IMG/VR virus record: IMGVR_UViG_3300006128_000005 | Span: 1-35,700 of that record | DNA from: a virus | DNA length: 35,700 nt | Reading direction: 5' to 3' (one strand) | Program-made: the position numbers and the translations under genes | Part shown: one piece after another, positions 1 to 5,629 of the stretch | Layout: the number at the start of each line of letters is the position of its first letter | Numbering within the stretch: position 1 is the first letter of the stretch | The notes under the pieces: model-generated | The model's database searches: none | What the model saw: only the letters and a program-made list of their open reading frames with translations | Told to the model about the DNA's origin: nothing

Positions 1-118
1 TATTTCCTCATCTGTTAGGTCTGCTGGATGGGTGTAGAGTGGTTCTGCACCTTCTACAGGTGCTTGATAAATACTCCAATACCCATCTGTATCTTTGCTT
101 CTCCACGCTACTGGTTCA
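1..118. repeat. Left copy of the 118-bp terminal identity
   Basis: Bases 1-118 are identical to 35583-35700. The repeat lies inside a leftward reading frame that continues in frame from base 1 to base 35582, so the simplest reading is an overlap left when a circular contig was opened. The unique genome would then be 35,582 bp. A genuine short terminal repeat on virion DNA is possible but less likely beside a P22-like packaging module. Confidence 0.95.
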
Positions 119-345
119 TTATTTACTTTGTTATTGGCGTCAGATTTACTTTGTTTTAGTGCCTCTATTTCAGCTTGTTGCTCTACTACTTTTGCATAAA
201 GTTTGTCGTGATTAACAAGTAAAGAATAGTATTCAGCTTGTTGCTGGCGCACAAAGTCTGCATATTGCTGAAATGGTTTGCCTTTTCCATCGCCCTGTAT
301 CCAATAAATGTTTTCCAATTCATCAGCTATTTGTTTTGCATTCAT
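1..345 (-). CDS. Phage protein with coiled coil and EPVAW/PLYTHP motif (N-terminal part; gene crosses the joint)
   Basis: The gene starts at the ATG at 345 and runs off the left edge, continuing from base 35582 to the TGA at 35490; the whole protein is 145 residues. Residues 1-115 are encoded here. A polar, Gln-rich stretch at about 33-70 looks like a coiled coil. It is followed by EPVAW (77-81), PLYTHP (102-107) and LTDEEI (110-115), a motif set I associate with small phage and prophage proteins of unknown role. It sits between the annealing protein gene and the exonuclease gene, so it may belong to the recombination module; that is inference from position. Its start codon lies in a 24-nt sequence repeated at the exonuclease start. 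Confidence 0.85.
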   Translation of the reverse strand, partial: MNAKQIADELENIYWIQGDGKGKPFQQYADFVRQQQAEYYSLLVNHDKLYAKVVEQQAEIEALKQSKSDANNKVNNEPVAWRSKDTDGYWSIYQAPVEGAEPLYTHPADLTDEEI

Positions 346-365
346 TTCTCTTGTGCCTTTCTTAG
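342..365 (-). repeat. 24-nt direct repeat at a gene junction, copy 1
   Basis: Identical to 35490-35513. On the minus strand it covers codons for LRKAQEK plus a stop, a purine-rich ribosome-binding stretch and the ATG of the next gene. In this copy it follows the stop of the annealing-protein gene. The short open frame it ends (MFDEILRKAQEK, starting at 381) has the same last seven residues as the 145-residue protein. Confidence 0.85.
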
Positions 366-372
366 AATCTCA

Positions 373-924
373 TCAAACATCGCTTTTAGTTGCCAATTCT
401 GACTTTTTGGCATCTTTGGCTGCGGAAATCTTAGCGACTGCGGATTTATCTTTTGAGAGTTGGTGATAGGCATTACCGTATATAACTTTGAGTTCATCGA
501 TGTCTTTCGCTGTATTGATTGCTTTTACCCAAGTATCTGCTTGGTCCGTTAAGTCAGGTGTGTCTTCTTCAGGAATATCCTCTCCTGCGTAGATATACAA
601 ACCGATGCCATGTAAGGCGATGGCCTTGGCAAGGCAGCGTTGCATGGCGGTATTGACCTCCATTGCGTTGGGGTTTGGTATAGCTTTGTTTTGGTGGTTT
701 AGGACAGGCAACTGGGCCGTCATAGTTTTTCCAAAAGCGTTAACCGAGCAAAATACCATTAAAGTCTCTGCAAAATACATGGGATCTTTATATTCCCAAG
801 TTGCGCCTGAATCTTGCTGTAATAGCTGGTCTACTGCCCATGCCCAGCTTAAGTATGTAAATTTACCCTTGCGGTCTGTATGTTCATTTACATTAATTTT
901 GCGTAGTTCTAAAAATTTACTCAT
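373..924 (-). CDS. Single-strand annealing protein, Sak3/DUF1071 family
   Basis: Predicted to anneal complementary single DNA strands in phage recombination, working with the exonuclease encoded further along the operon. The 183-residue product has the family's N-terminal block KFTYLSWAWAVDQL (21-34), a central beta region with MVFCSVNAFGKT (56-67), and the conserved block from NTAMQRCLAKAIA (91-103) to GLYIYAGED (108-116). The C-terminal quarter is Lys/Ala-rich. I chose the ATG at 924; a GTG directly upstream at 927 is possible, but AGGAG is well spaced for the ATG. The start overlaps the end of the preceding 77-residue gene by 8 nt, indicating coupling. Family assignment is from motif recognition; function is known for the family rather than shown here. 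Confidence 0.85.
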   Translation of the reverse strand: MSKFLELRKINVNEHTDRKGKFTYLSWAWAVDQLLQQDSGATWEYKDPMYFAETLMVFCSVNAFGKTMTAQLPVLNHQNKAIPNPNAMEVNTAMQRCLAKAIALHGIGLYIYAGEDIPEEDTPDLTDQADTWVKAINTAKDIDELKVIYGNAYHQLSKDKSAVAKISAAKDAKKSELATKSDV

Positions 925-1150
925 CACTTGCTCCTAATTCAATTTTGGCTGTGTTCATCATTTCAAACTGGTTGGTAATTTGATCGCTAATCATTCTATT
1001 GATCATGCTTTCAGCGTAAAACTTGGTGTAATGCGGATTACTAAGGTATTCCCTAAGAATTACTAGCATGGCGGTATGTTCCTCATGCCAGCTATACATT
1101 TCCCAAAGGGCCTGCGTTTTAGGGCAATACTCGGTCTTTTTCTTAGCCAT
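917..1150 (-). CDS. Hypothetical 77-residue early protein
   Basis: I do not recognise the family. The product begins MAKKKTEYCPKTQALWEMYS and is rich in Met, His and Tyr, with a predicted helical middle (AMLVILREYL). The ATG at 1150 is preferred over the GTG at 1153 because GGAG sits about six bases upstream of the ATG. It follows the 97-residue gene by 10 nt and overlaps the annealing-protein gene by 8 nt, so it is almost certainly co-transcribed and translationally coupled with recombination genes. The leader GGAGTAAGTGATG closely resembles the GGAGCAAGTGATG before the next gene. Confidence 0.75.
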   Translation of the reverse strand: MAKKKTEYCPKTQALWEMYSWHEEHTAMLVILREYLSNPHYTKFYAESMINRMISDQITNQFEMMNTAKIELGASDE

Positions 1151-1160
1151 CACTTACTCC

Positions 1161-1454
1161 TTAATCGTTAATTTCATACTCGGCAACATCCCTAGCGATG
1201 CGCTCCATATATTCCATCGCCATATTGATTACCTTGCGCCCAATTTGCTCGTAATCGCCTGAGTCGATTGCAGCTTGTAAGGCTTTGTCGGTATCCACAT
1301 CCATTTCGCTAAGGGCCTCGGCAATAGCGCTTGAGGTCCTGTAATCGAATTTACCGCCAACTTTGATTAGTTCCCAGGTGCGCTCTTCTATTTCATCGGA
1401 GCGGTCATCGTAGTCTTCAGGCTCGTAGTAAGCATCGTGTCTTGACATACCCAT
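1161..1454 (-). CDS. Hypothetical acidic 97-residue early protein
   Basis: Unrecognised. The N-terminal part is strongly acidic and Tyr-rich (HDAYYEPEDYDDRSDEIEER), then a helical region follows with SSAIAEALSEMDVDTDKALQ. Such acidic early phage proteins sometimes act as DNA mimics or inhibitors, but nothing here proves that. The frame is open up to an ATG at 1469; I prefer the ATG at 1454 because a GGGGG run lies about seven bases upstream, while the earlier start would overlap the preceding microprotein by 13 nt. Another ATG lies at 1448. Confidence 0.7.
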   Translation of the reverse strand: MGMSRHDAYYEPEDYDDRSDEIEERTWELIKVGGKFDYRTSSAIAEALSEMDVDTDKALQAAIDSGDYEQIGRKVINMAMEYMERIARDVAEYEIND

Positions 1455-1456
1455 GA

Positions 1457-1537
1457 TTAGAACCCCCATCCAAACATACAGCCTAAAAGGATTCCTAAAA
1501 GTATTACACCGACTACATCAAATATGATTTGTTTCAT
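1457..1537 (-). CDS. 26-residue single-span membrane microprotein
   Basis: Reads MKQIIFDVVGVILLGILLGC followed by MFGWGF: one hydrophobic helix (about residues 4-22) with a charged N-terminus. AGGAGAAAG stands just upstream of the ATG at 1537, and the gene lies snugly between the 57-residue gene and the 97-residue gene, which supports translation. No family recognised; it could be an early membrane-acting protein or a small structural peptide. Confidence 0.55.
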   Translation of the reverse strand: MKQIIFDVVGVILLGILLGCMFGWGF

Positions 1538-1547
1538 GACTTTCTCC

Positions 1548-1721
1548 TTACCATGCAAAATTAGAAACTGCTACATGGTCTTTAGGTAGCCAATAGCAAA
1601 TAAAAGCGTTGTCTTTTTGCTCAAAACATCCACCAAATTTACGCTTGCCTGTTGCCCATTTAATAGCTTGCTCAAGGTTGTTAAATTTGACTGTGAATGC
1701 TTCATGTTTTGGATATTCCAT
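1548..1721 (-). CDS. Hypothetical 57-residue protein, first gene of the leftward operon
   Basis: Starts MEYPKHEAFTVKFNNLEQAI and contains KWATGKRKFGGCFEQ; mixed alpha/beta character with several aromatic residues. GGGAAAG lies upstream of the ATG at 1721. It is the first leftward gene after the divergent control region, and the promoter candidate at 1771-1800 would drive it together with the recombination genes. Family not recognised. Confidence 0.65.
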   Translation of the reverse strand: MEYPKHEAFTVKFNNLEQAIKWATGKRKFGGCFEQKDNAFICYWLPKDHVAVSNFAW

Positions 1722-1770
1722 TTTTACTTTCCCTTCATCACTTGGTTTAAAAAATTTACTGCGTAAAAGA

Positions 1771-1800
1771 ACTATAACTCAAAAGTCGTAGAAATGTCGA
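1771..1800 (-). promoter_or_regulatory. Candidate leftward early promoter
   Basis: On the minus strand, TCGACA and TATAGT are separated by 18 bases (5/6 and 5/6 matches to the sigma-70 boxes). It points at the leftward operon starting at 1721 and lies directly beside the dyad at 1808-1825. Confidence 0.5.
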
Positions 1801-1807
1801 GTTTTAT

Positions 1808-1825
1808 ATTAGGACAATCCCTAAT
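1808..1825. promoter_or_regulatory. Candidate operator: 18-bp dyad
   Basis: ATTAGG and CCTAAT are perfect 6-bp inverted arms separated by six bases. The dyad sits between the two divergent promoter candidates, as expected for the operator of the Cro/YdaS-like protein encoded at 1891. Binding is inferred from position and symmetry only. Confidence 0.45.
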
Positions 1826-1833
1826 TAAAATAT

Positions 1834-1863
1834 TTGTTGCTTTTTACCAAATCATGCTATTCT
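1834..1863 (+). promoter_or_regulatory. Candidate rightward early promoter
   Basis: TTGTTG and TATTCT are separated by 18 bases; the start would fall around 1870, shortly before GAGGAG and the ATG at 1891. Confidence 0.45.
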
Positions 1864-1890
1864 TGCGACAAATAAGAGGAGAATTGCTAC

Positions 1891-2088
1891 ATGAATCAGT
1901 TTTACGAATTAAAAATGGAGTTCGGTTCTTTAGCCAATCTAGCCCACCAGCTTGGGATTAGGGAGTCATCTGTCTATCAATGGGTGGCCAGGAAGCAGAT
2001 TCCGCTAAAGCATATAAAAACCCTAGAACGGCTATCTGAGGGCCGTCTTACCAAGGAATTGTTGCGCCCTGATCTTTTCAAGGGCTAA
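1891..2088 (+). CDS. Cro/YdaS-like helix-turn-helix regulator
   Basis: A 65-residue DNA-binding protein, probably repressing one or both divergent early promoters. The helix-turn-helix is LANLAHQLGIRESSVYQWVA (about 14-33), followed by a third helix (IKTLERLSEG) and the C-terminal LTKELLRPDLF that I associate with Cro-type and YdaS-type phage regulators. Length fits the family. A strong GAGGAG stands nine bases before the ATG. No partner CI-type repressor was found on the other strand, where a temperate phage would usually have one, so it may act alone as an early-gene switch. Confidence 0.75.
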   Translation: MNQFYELKMEFGSLANLAHQLGIRESSVYQWVARKQIPLKHIKTLERLSEGRLTKELLRPDLFKG

Positions 2089-2090
2089 AC

Positions 2091-2861
2091 ATGAACTTTT
2101 ATCCATTTCACATAGGTGACTATATAAGCCACACAGCCCATCTAACGAATGAAGAAGATTTAGCCTACAGACGATTGATTGACCTCTACTATTTGACCGA
2201 GAAACCTTTGATTAACGACATACCTACTCTTGCTAGGCGGACAAAATCGAAACAGGAGGCTGTTTTAGCGGTTTTGGGCGAGTTTTTTGAGCTAGATGAG
2301 GGTAAGGTAGCCTGGACCAATAAGAGAGCCACAGAAGAGCTTTCTCGCTATAAGGCAATGGCAGAGGGTGGACGCAAGGGTGCAGCTAAACGGTGGAATA
2401 AAGAAATACCCACCCTATTGCCTAGCGATAGCCCCCCTAAACATCCCCCAATGCCAACCAAGAACCATGAACCAAGAACCAAGAACCAAATAAATACTAA
2501 GACCCCTGAAGGGGTTAATGATTCGGTTTTTCAGGATTTCTTGAAGTTGCGTAAAAGCCACAAAGCGCCTTTAACTGAAACCGCTTTAAAAGGTTTAGCA
2601 AAAGAGGCAGCAAAAGCCAAGATGACCTTAGAGGCTGTAATGGAACTTTGCTGTCAAAGAGGCTGGCGAGGATTCAAAGCAGATTGGGTAGAAAACATCG
2701 ACCCTATTACCAAAACAAAGGAATTGCCTTTAGGAACGGATGCTCAAATCGAGGCAGCGTATAGGGCCGAGTGTGGCGATCCTACAAAAGCAAGATTTAA
2801 TTCCTATTACGAAATGCGCAACTTTATCGTAGCTCAACGTGAGAAAAGGAAAAAGGCATGA
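2091..2861 (+). CDS. DUF1376 (YdaU-like) replication-associated protein
   Basis: The 256-residue product begins with the DUF1376 block: MNFYPFHIGDYISHTAHLT, then EEDLAYRRLIDLYY and LARRTKSKQEAV (to about residue 90). This region is common at the start of phage replication genes standing where lambda O would be. A basic segment (GGRKGAAKRWNK, 93-104) and a Pro/Asn-rich linker lead to a second domain (from about 143) with FLKLRKSHKAPLT and CCQRGWRGFKADW, similar to the C-terminal part of many phage replication-initiation proteins. A role in loading replication machinery is inferred from family and position. The stop overlaps the next gene's ATG (ATGA). Confidence 0.7.
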   Translation: MNFYPFHIGDYISHTAHLTNEEDLAYRRLIDLYYLTEKPLINDIPTLARRTKSKQEAVLAVLGEFFELDEGKVAWTNKRATEELSRYKAMAEGGRKGAAKRWNKEIPTLLPSDSPPKHPPMPTKNHEPRTKNQINTKTPEGVNDSVFQDFLKLRKSHKAPLTETALKGLAKEAAKAKMTLEAVMELCCQRGWRGFKADWVENIDPITKTKELPLGTDAQIEAAYRAECGDPTKARFNSYYEMRNFIVAQREKRKKA

Positions 2862-3409
2862 GAGTTTTAGTAGCTTGCGAATATTCAGGTCGAGTAAGAG
2901 ATGCTTTCATTAGGGGGGGGCACGAAGCCATGAGTTGTGATTTGTTGCCAACTGATCAGCCTGGGCCTCATTACCAAGGTGATGTAATGGACATCATTGC
3001 AGATGGTTGGGATTTAATGATTGCCCATCCTCCATGCACACATTTAGCGGTTTCAGGCTCGAGATGGTTTAAATATAAAGAAAAGGAACAGGCCGAGGCT
3101 TTGGAATTTGTGCGTTTACTGCTAAATGCGCCAATAAAACATATAGCTTTAGAAAACCCTATAAGCGTTATATCCAGCAAGATTAGAAAACCTGACCAAA
3201 TTATTCAGCCTTGGCACTTTGGGCATGGAGAAACAAAGGCAACTTGTTTGTGGCTTAAAAATTTACCCAAGCTATTGCCAACAAATATTGTGGAAGGTAG
3301 AGAAGCAAAGGTCCACAAGATGCCACCTAGTCCTGATCGGTGGAAATTACGCAGCACGACCTATCAAGGAATTGCCGATGCATTTGCCAACCAATGGGGG
3401 AACTTATGA
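2858..3409 (+). CDS. Cytosine-C5 methyltransferase-like protein
   Basis: 183 residues, about half the size of a typical C5 methyltransferase. Visible motifs are an N-terminal VLVACEYSGRVRDAF (3-17), WDLMIAHPPCTHLAVSG (51-67) whose PPC matches the catalytic cysteine motif, and IALENP (96-101) matching the ENV-type motif. C-terminal GIADAFANQW (171-180) resembles the SAM-domain closing helix. A separate target-recognition domain seems absent, so activity and specificity are uncertain; many phages carry this short version. It may modify phage DNA against host restriction. Eight consecutive G bases at 2913-2920 (residues 19-21) are a potential slippage site. ATGA overlaps tie it to both neighbours. 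Confidence 0.7.
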   Translation: MRVLVACEYSGRVRDAFIRGGHEAMSCDLLPTDQPGPHYQGDVMDIIADGWDLMIAHPPCTHLAVSGSRWFKYKEKEQAEALEFVRLLLNAPIKHIALENPISVISSKIRKPDQIIQPWHFGHGETKATCLWLKNLPKLLPTNIVEGREAKVHKMPPSPDRWKLRSTTYQGIADAFANQWGNL

Positions 3410-3615
3410 AAAAGACTTCAAAAGTAGCGAAGAATACCGTCACCAGTGCGAAGTTCGATGGCTTCTTAGATTCAGAAATGAACAGGGATTACAGCGCTTC
3501 AGAGAGTATTTACGATCTCCTGGATTTGGCGCACGACTTACAAGAATCCTACATGACGTATCGGAACAATGGAAGAAGGGGAATCGAGGAAGGATGGGAG
3601 ATTGGCGATGAGTGA
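3406..3615 (+). CDS. Hypothetical 69-residue protein
   Basis: Begins MKKTSKVAKNTVTSAKFDG, with a helical acidic middle (SIYDLLDLAHDLQESYMTY). I chose the ATG at 3406, which overlaps the methyltransferase stop as ATGA, over the longer frame starting at 3340 inside that gene. It ends 8 nt into the next gene. Family not recognised; coupling suggests it belongs to the replication operon. Confidence 0.65.
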   Translation: MKKTSKVAKNTVTSAKFDGFLDSEMNRDYSASESIYDLLDLAHDLQESYMTYRNNGRRGIEEGWEIGDE

Positions 3616-3943
3616 TTTAGAGCATTTAAACGATAGCCGAGTAGAAAAGGCTTTGATATTTTTATCTTCTACCGATGAGGACCATGCAATATTGGCTGGT
3701 GAGGTCAAACGCTTGGAAGAGTGGATTAAGCAATCAAAGGCCCATGCCTTTTTGCTTTCGCAAGGAACGGTTGCGGAGCGAGAGGCCCAAGCGCTAGATA
3801 GCCCCTCTTATAGCAAAGCTGTAGAAGAGTGGGCCAATACATTTAAAGAGTTTAAGACTTTAGACAACAAGCGCCAGCATGAAATACGGATTACTGAAAT
3901 ATGGCAAACACTTAGCGCAAACCGCAGAAAGGGAAGTTTATGA
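3608..3943 (+). CDS. Conserved helical phage protein, 111 residues
   Basis: Predicted to be almost entirely alpha-helical with a probable coiled coil. It contains RVEKALIFLSSTDEDHAIL, then GTVAEREAQALDSPSYSKAVEEW-type sequence and ends RKGSL. This pattern resembles small proteins of unknown function found in phage replication and recombination regions. I chose the ATG at 3608 (MSDLEHL) rather than an upstream start at 3569 inside the previous gene. The stop overlaps the next ATG (ATGA). Confidence 0.7.
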   Translation: MSDLEHLNDSRVEKALIFLSSTDEDHAILAGEVKRLEEWIKQSKAHAFLLSQGTVAEREAQALDSPSYSKAVEEWANTFKEFKTLDNKRQHEIRITEIWQTLSANRRKGSL

Positions 3944-4140
3944 AACGCAGCATGGAAGAGATTGTTGATTACCTTGAGGAAATTAACGAGCATGAAATTA
4001 TTGAATTTATTAAATATCAATATAAAGAAATTGAGCAATATCGGAATGAAACCAATTACTGGTTCAACAAGTGGAACGACTGCTTTCAAGGCAGCGTTAA
4101 ATATTTAGAAGCACAACTTTTTGGAGGAACTACAAAATGA
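3940..4140 (+). CDS. Hypothetical acidic helical 66-residue protein
   Basis: MKRSMEEIVDYLEEINEHEI opens an amphipathic, acidic helical protein with several aromatics (YWFNKWNDCF). No family recognised. ATGA overlaps at both ends show tight coupling in the early operon. Confidence 0.65.
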   Translation: MKRSMEEIVDYLEEINEHEIIEFIKYQYKEIEQYRNETNYWFNKWNDCFQGSVKYLEAQLFGGTTK

Positions 4141-4307
4141 AAGATTACTCATTACCTTACATAGTTTTAAACAGCTTGCTTAAAAAATACCATGACATGA
4201 TGCTAAAAAACAACAGCGATCGAGCCTATGAAATAGCAACCGATATGGTAGAGATGGCCCTATTACTGCAAGACTTTGCTGGCGAAAATGCGAATAAAAA
4301 AGTTTGA
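4137..4307 (+). CDS. Hypothetical 56-residue protein
   Basis: Reads MKDYSLPYIVLNSLLKKYHD and continues with a helical stretch rich in Met and Leu (ATDMVEMALLLQDFAG). It overlaps the preceding gene by ATGA after GGAGG, and its end overlaps the start of the next gene by 20 nt. Family not recognised. Confidence 0.6.
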   Translation: MKDYSLPYIVLNSLLKKYHDMMLKNNSDRAYEIATDMVEMALLLQDFAGENANKKV

Positions 4308-4716
4308 CCAAGGGTTGCATGATCGATACGATCCTCCTGCTAGGGCTGCGGTTTCGGCTTGGTTAAACAATATTTGGGGTGTTGATGCGGTAGACAACCC
4401 TGATATATATGGAACGGATTTAGTTATATATCGAGCAGGCAAACATGTGGGATATGTTGAAGTTGAGGTCCGCAGCTGGACACCCTATTGCCCTTTTAAA
4501 ACTATCCATGTGCCAGGACGTAAAAAGCACATGTTAGAGGTGGAAAATACATTATTCTTTGCCTTAACGCATGACATGACCCATGCGTATTGGATCAAGG
4601 GCAGTAAAGTATTTTCTTATCCTCATGTAGAGCTAAAAGACGAGGAAAAGCATGAGTTTTATTATGACGTCCCATTAGAGCTTTTTAAATATGTTGATTT
4701 AACAGAGATTTTTTGA
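4288..4716 (+). CDS. Possible PD-(D/E)XK-fold endonuclease-like protein
   Basis: 142 residues from the ATG at 4288; a TTG at 4276 would add four residues. The core YGTDLVIYRAGKHVGYVEVE (about 41-60) has the spacing of a restriction-endonuclease fold: an aspartate (D44), a short beta hairpin, then a beta strand with E58 and E60. The usual following Lys is Arg here (EVR). RYDPPARAAVSAWL near the N-terminus is a helix like those preceding such cores. Possible roles include a small phage nuclease or an inactive fold relative. It is followed by a nuclease gene at a TGATG overlap. Function is inference. Confidence 0.55.
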   Translation: MRIKKFDQGLHDRYDPPARAAVSAWLNNIWGVDAVDNPDIYGTDLVIYRAGKHVGYVEVEVRSWTPYCPFKTIHVPGRKKHMLEVENTLFFALTHDMTHAYWIKGSKVFSYPHVELKDEEKHEFYYDVPLELFKYVDLTEIF

Positions 4717-4985
4717 TGAATAAAGCTGAGAAAGAACGTTTTCGAAAGATTGCAGATATAGGCTGCATATTGTGTTACATCCAAAACAATAAAGGAACAG
4801 CTTGTGAAATACACCACATACGCAGAGCAGGACAGCGAAAAACAGCGCCAACAATCGGACTCTGTCCAATACATCATCGATTCCATTTGGGAATTCACCA
4901 CCTTGGACGTAGAGCTTGGGAATCTACTCACTCAACGACAGAAGAGGATCTTCTTGAACTCACCAATAGGTTATTAAATGAGTAG
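4716..4985 (+). CDS. Ref-like HNH-type nuclease
   Basis: The 89-residue product resembles the nuclease domain of phage P1 Ref (RecA-dependent nuclease family). The zinc/active-site pattern is C17-x2-C20, CEIHHIRRAG (30-39) and GLCPIHHR (48-55); the paired histidines supply the metal-dependent core. P1 Ref is much longer, so this is a minimal version; similar short forms are common in phages beside recombination genes. Cleavage at RecA-bound DNA is known for P1 Ref and only inferred here. Start at the ATG of the TGATG overlap; it ends 8 nt into the next small gene. Confidence 0.75.
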   Translation: MNKAEKERFRKIADIGCILCYIQNNKGTACEIHHIRRAGQRKTAPTIGLCPIHHRFHLGIHHLGRRAWESTHSTTEEDLLELTNRLLNE

Positions 4986-5124
4986 CAACCTAATTATTCT
5001 TACAGGTCTTATATACGCTTACATTTGTATTGAAAGCTTCTTTAAAGGCGATCCAGGGCTTGGATGGATGTATTTTGGGTATTCAGTCGCAAATTACGGT
5101 GCTTACCTATTGTCTACAAAATAA
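4978..5124 (+). CDS. 48-residue membrane protein
   Basis: MSSNLIILTGLIYAYICIES opens with one hydrophobic segment (about 4-19), followed by the polar turn FFKGDPGLGW and a second weaker hydrophobic segment (MYFGYSVANYGAYLL). The ATG overlaps the end of the Ref-like gene. This looks like a two-span inner-membrane microprotein of a kind common in phage early operons; no function can be assigned. Confidence 0.6.
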   Translation: MSSNLIILTGLIYAYICIESFFKGDPGLGWMYFGYSVANYGAYLLSTK

Positions 5125-5164
5125 TGTAAAATGGTGCGGTGCAACATCAATATAGGAGAAAGCC

Positions 5165-5281
5165 ATGTTTACATTTGACGAGCAATACAAAAAGTATGAA
5201 GAGTTGATCAATCGCACTAAGCAGGCTTATGATTTTTGGTATAACTGCCTTGTTTCGACTTGGAAAGACTTTTACAAGTAA
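5165..5281 (+). CDS. 38-residue aromatic microprotein
   Basis: Begins MFTFDEQYKKYEELINRTKQ and continues AYDFWYNCLVSTWKDFYK. It is an amphipathic single helix with many aromatic residues, preceded by a strong AGGAGAAAG. The pattern vaguely recalls phasin-type helices (hydrophobic surface-coating proteins), but the likeness is too short to trust. It is separated by 40 bases from the previous gene and its stop touches the end of the leftward metalloprotease gene. Confidence 0.5.
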   Translation: MFTFDEQYKKYEELINRTKQAYDFWYNCLVSTWKDFYK

Positions 5282-5629
5282 TTACAACTCAAGCGGATCA
5301 AAGCCAAGAGATTGACCAACAATCATCTTGCGTCTTTTAAAGGTGGCGTCATGGAGTGTCCATTTGCCTGATTTATGTCTAGAGCAATGAATCATTTCAT
5401 GCGCCATTGATCTGACAATCGTGTCATACCAGCCACAACGAGCCTTTGAAATACAAAAAATATGAGGCCTTGATAACGATTCATCAAACTCATAGGTAGC
5501 CATTACCTGGTGGTCGTCTACTATTTCAAAACGACACAACTCGCTAGGTGGCAAGTCCCATTTAGTAAAAGGCTCGCACTTAGCTAAGGTTAAATAAATG
5601 CCTTCTAGGATTTTAGGAGTGATCTTCAT
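5282..5629 (-). CDS. SprT-like zinc metalloprotease
   Basis: 115 residues with the zinc-protease motif HEMIH at 77-81 inside VRSMAHEMIHCSRHK, and a third candidate ligand H93 after a KSGKW spacer (GKWTLHDATF). This is the arrangement of SprT-like domains, the family of DNA-protein crosslink proteases such as SPRTN; the phage version is a bare catalytic domain. It may process proteins on phage DNA or a virion component; that is inference. It is coupled to the upstream phosphoesterase by an ATGA overlap and both genes oppose the surrounding rightward genes. Its stop abuts the 38-residue gene's stop with no spare bases. Confidence 0.8.
   Translation of the reverse strand: MKITPKILEGIYLTLAKCEPFTKWDLPPSELCRFEIVDDHQVMATYEFDESLSRPHIFCISKARCGWYDTIVRSMAHEMIHCSRHKSGKWTLHDATFKRRKMIVGQSLGFDPLEL

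Noticed and set aside
605-937. Rightward frame of 110 codons opposite the annealing-protein gene
   Set aside because: It lies antisense to a gene with clear family motifs and encodes an unpatterned Ser/Leu-rich sequence.
1609-1791. Rightward frame of 60 codons near the control region
   Set aside because: It is antisense to the tightly packed 57-residue gene, has no ribosome-binding sequence and runs through the leftward promoter candidate.
2858-4716. Restriction-modification system from the short methyltransferase and the possible PD-(D/E)XK protein
   Set aside because: The two are separated by four unrelated genes, the nuclease assignment is weak, and no specificity domain is visible.
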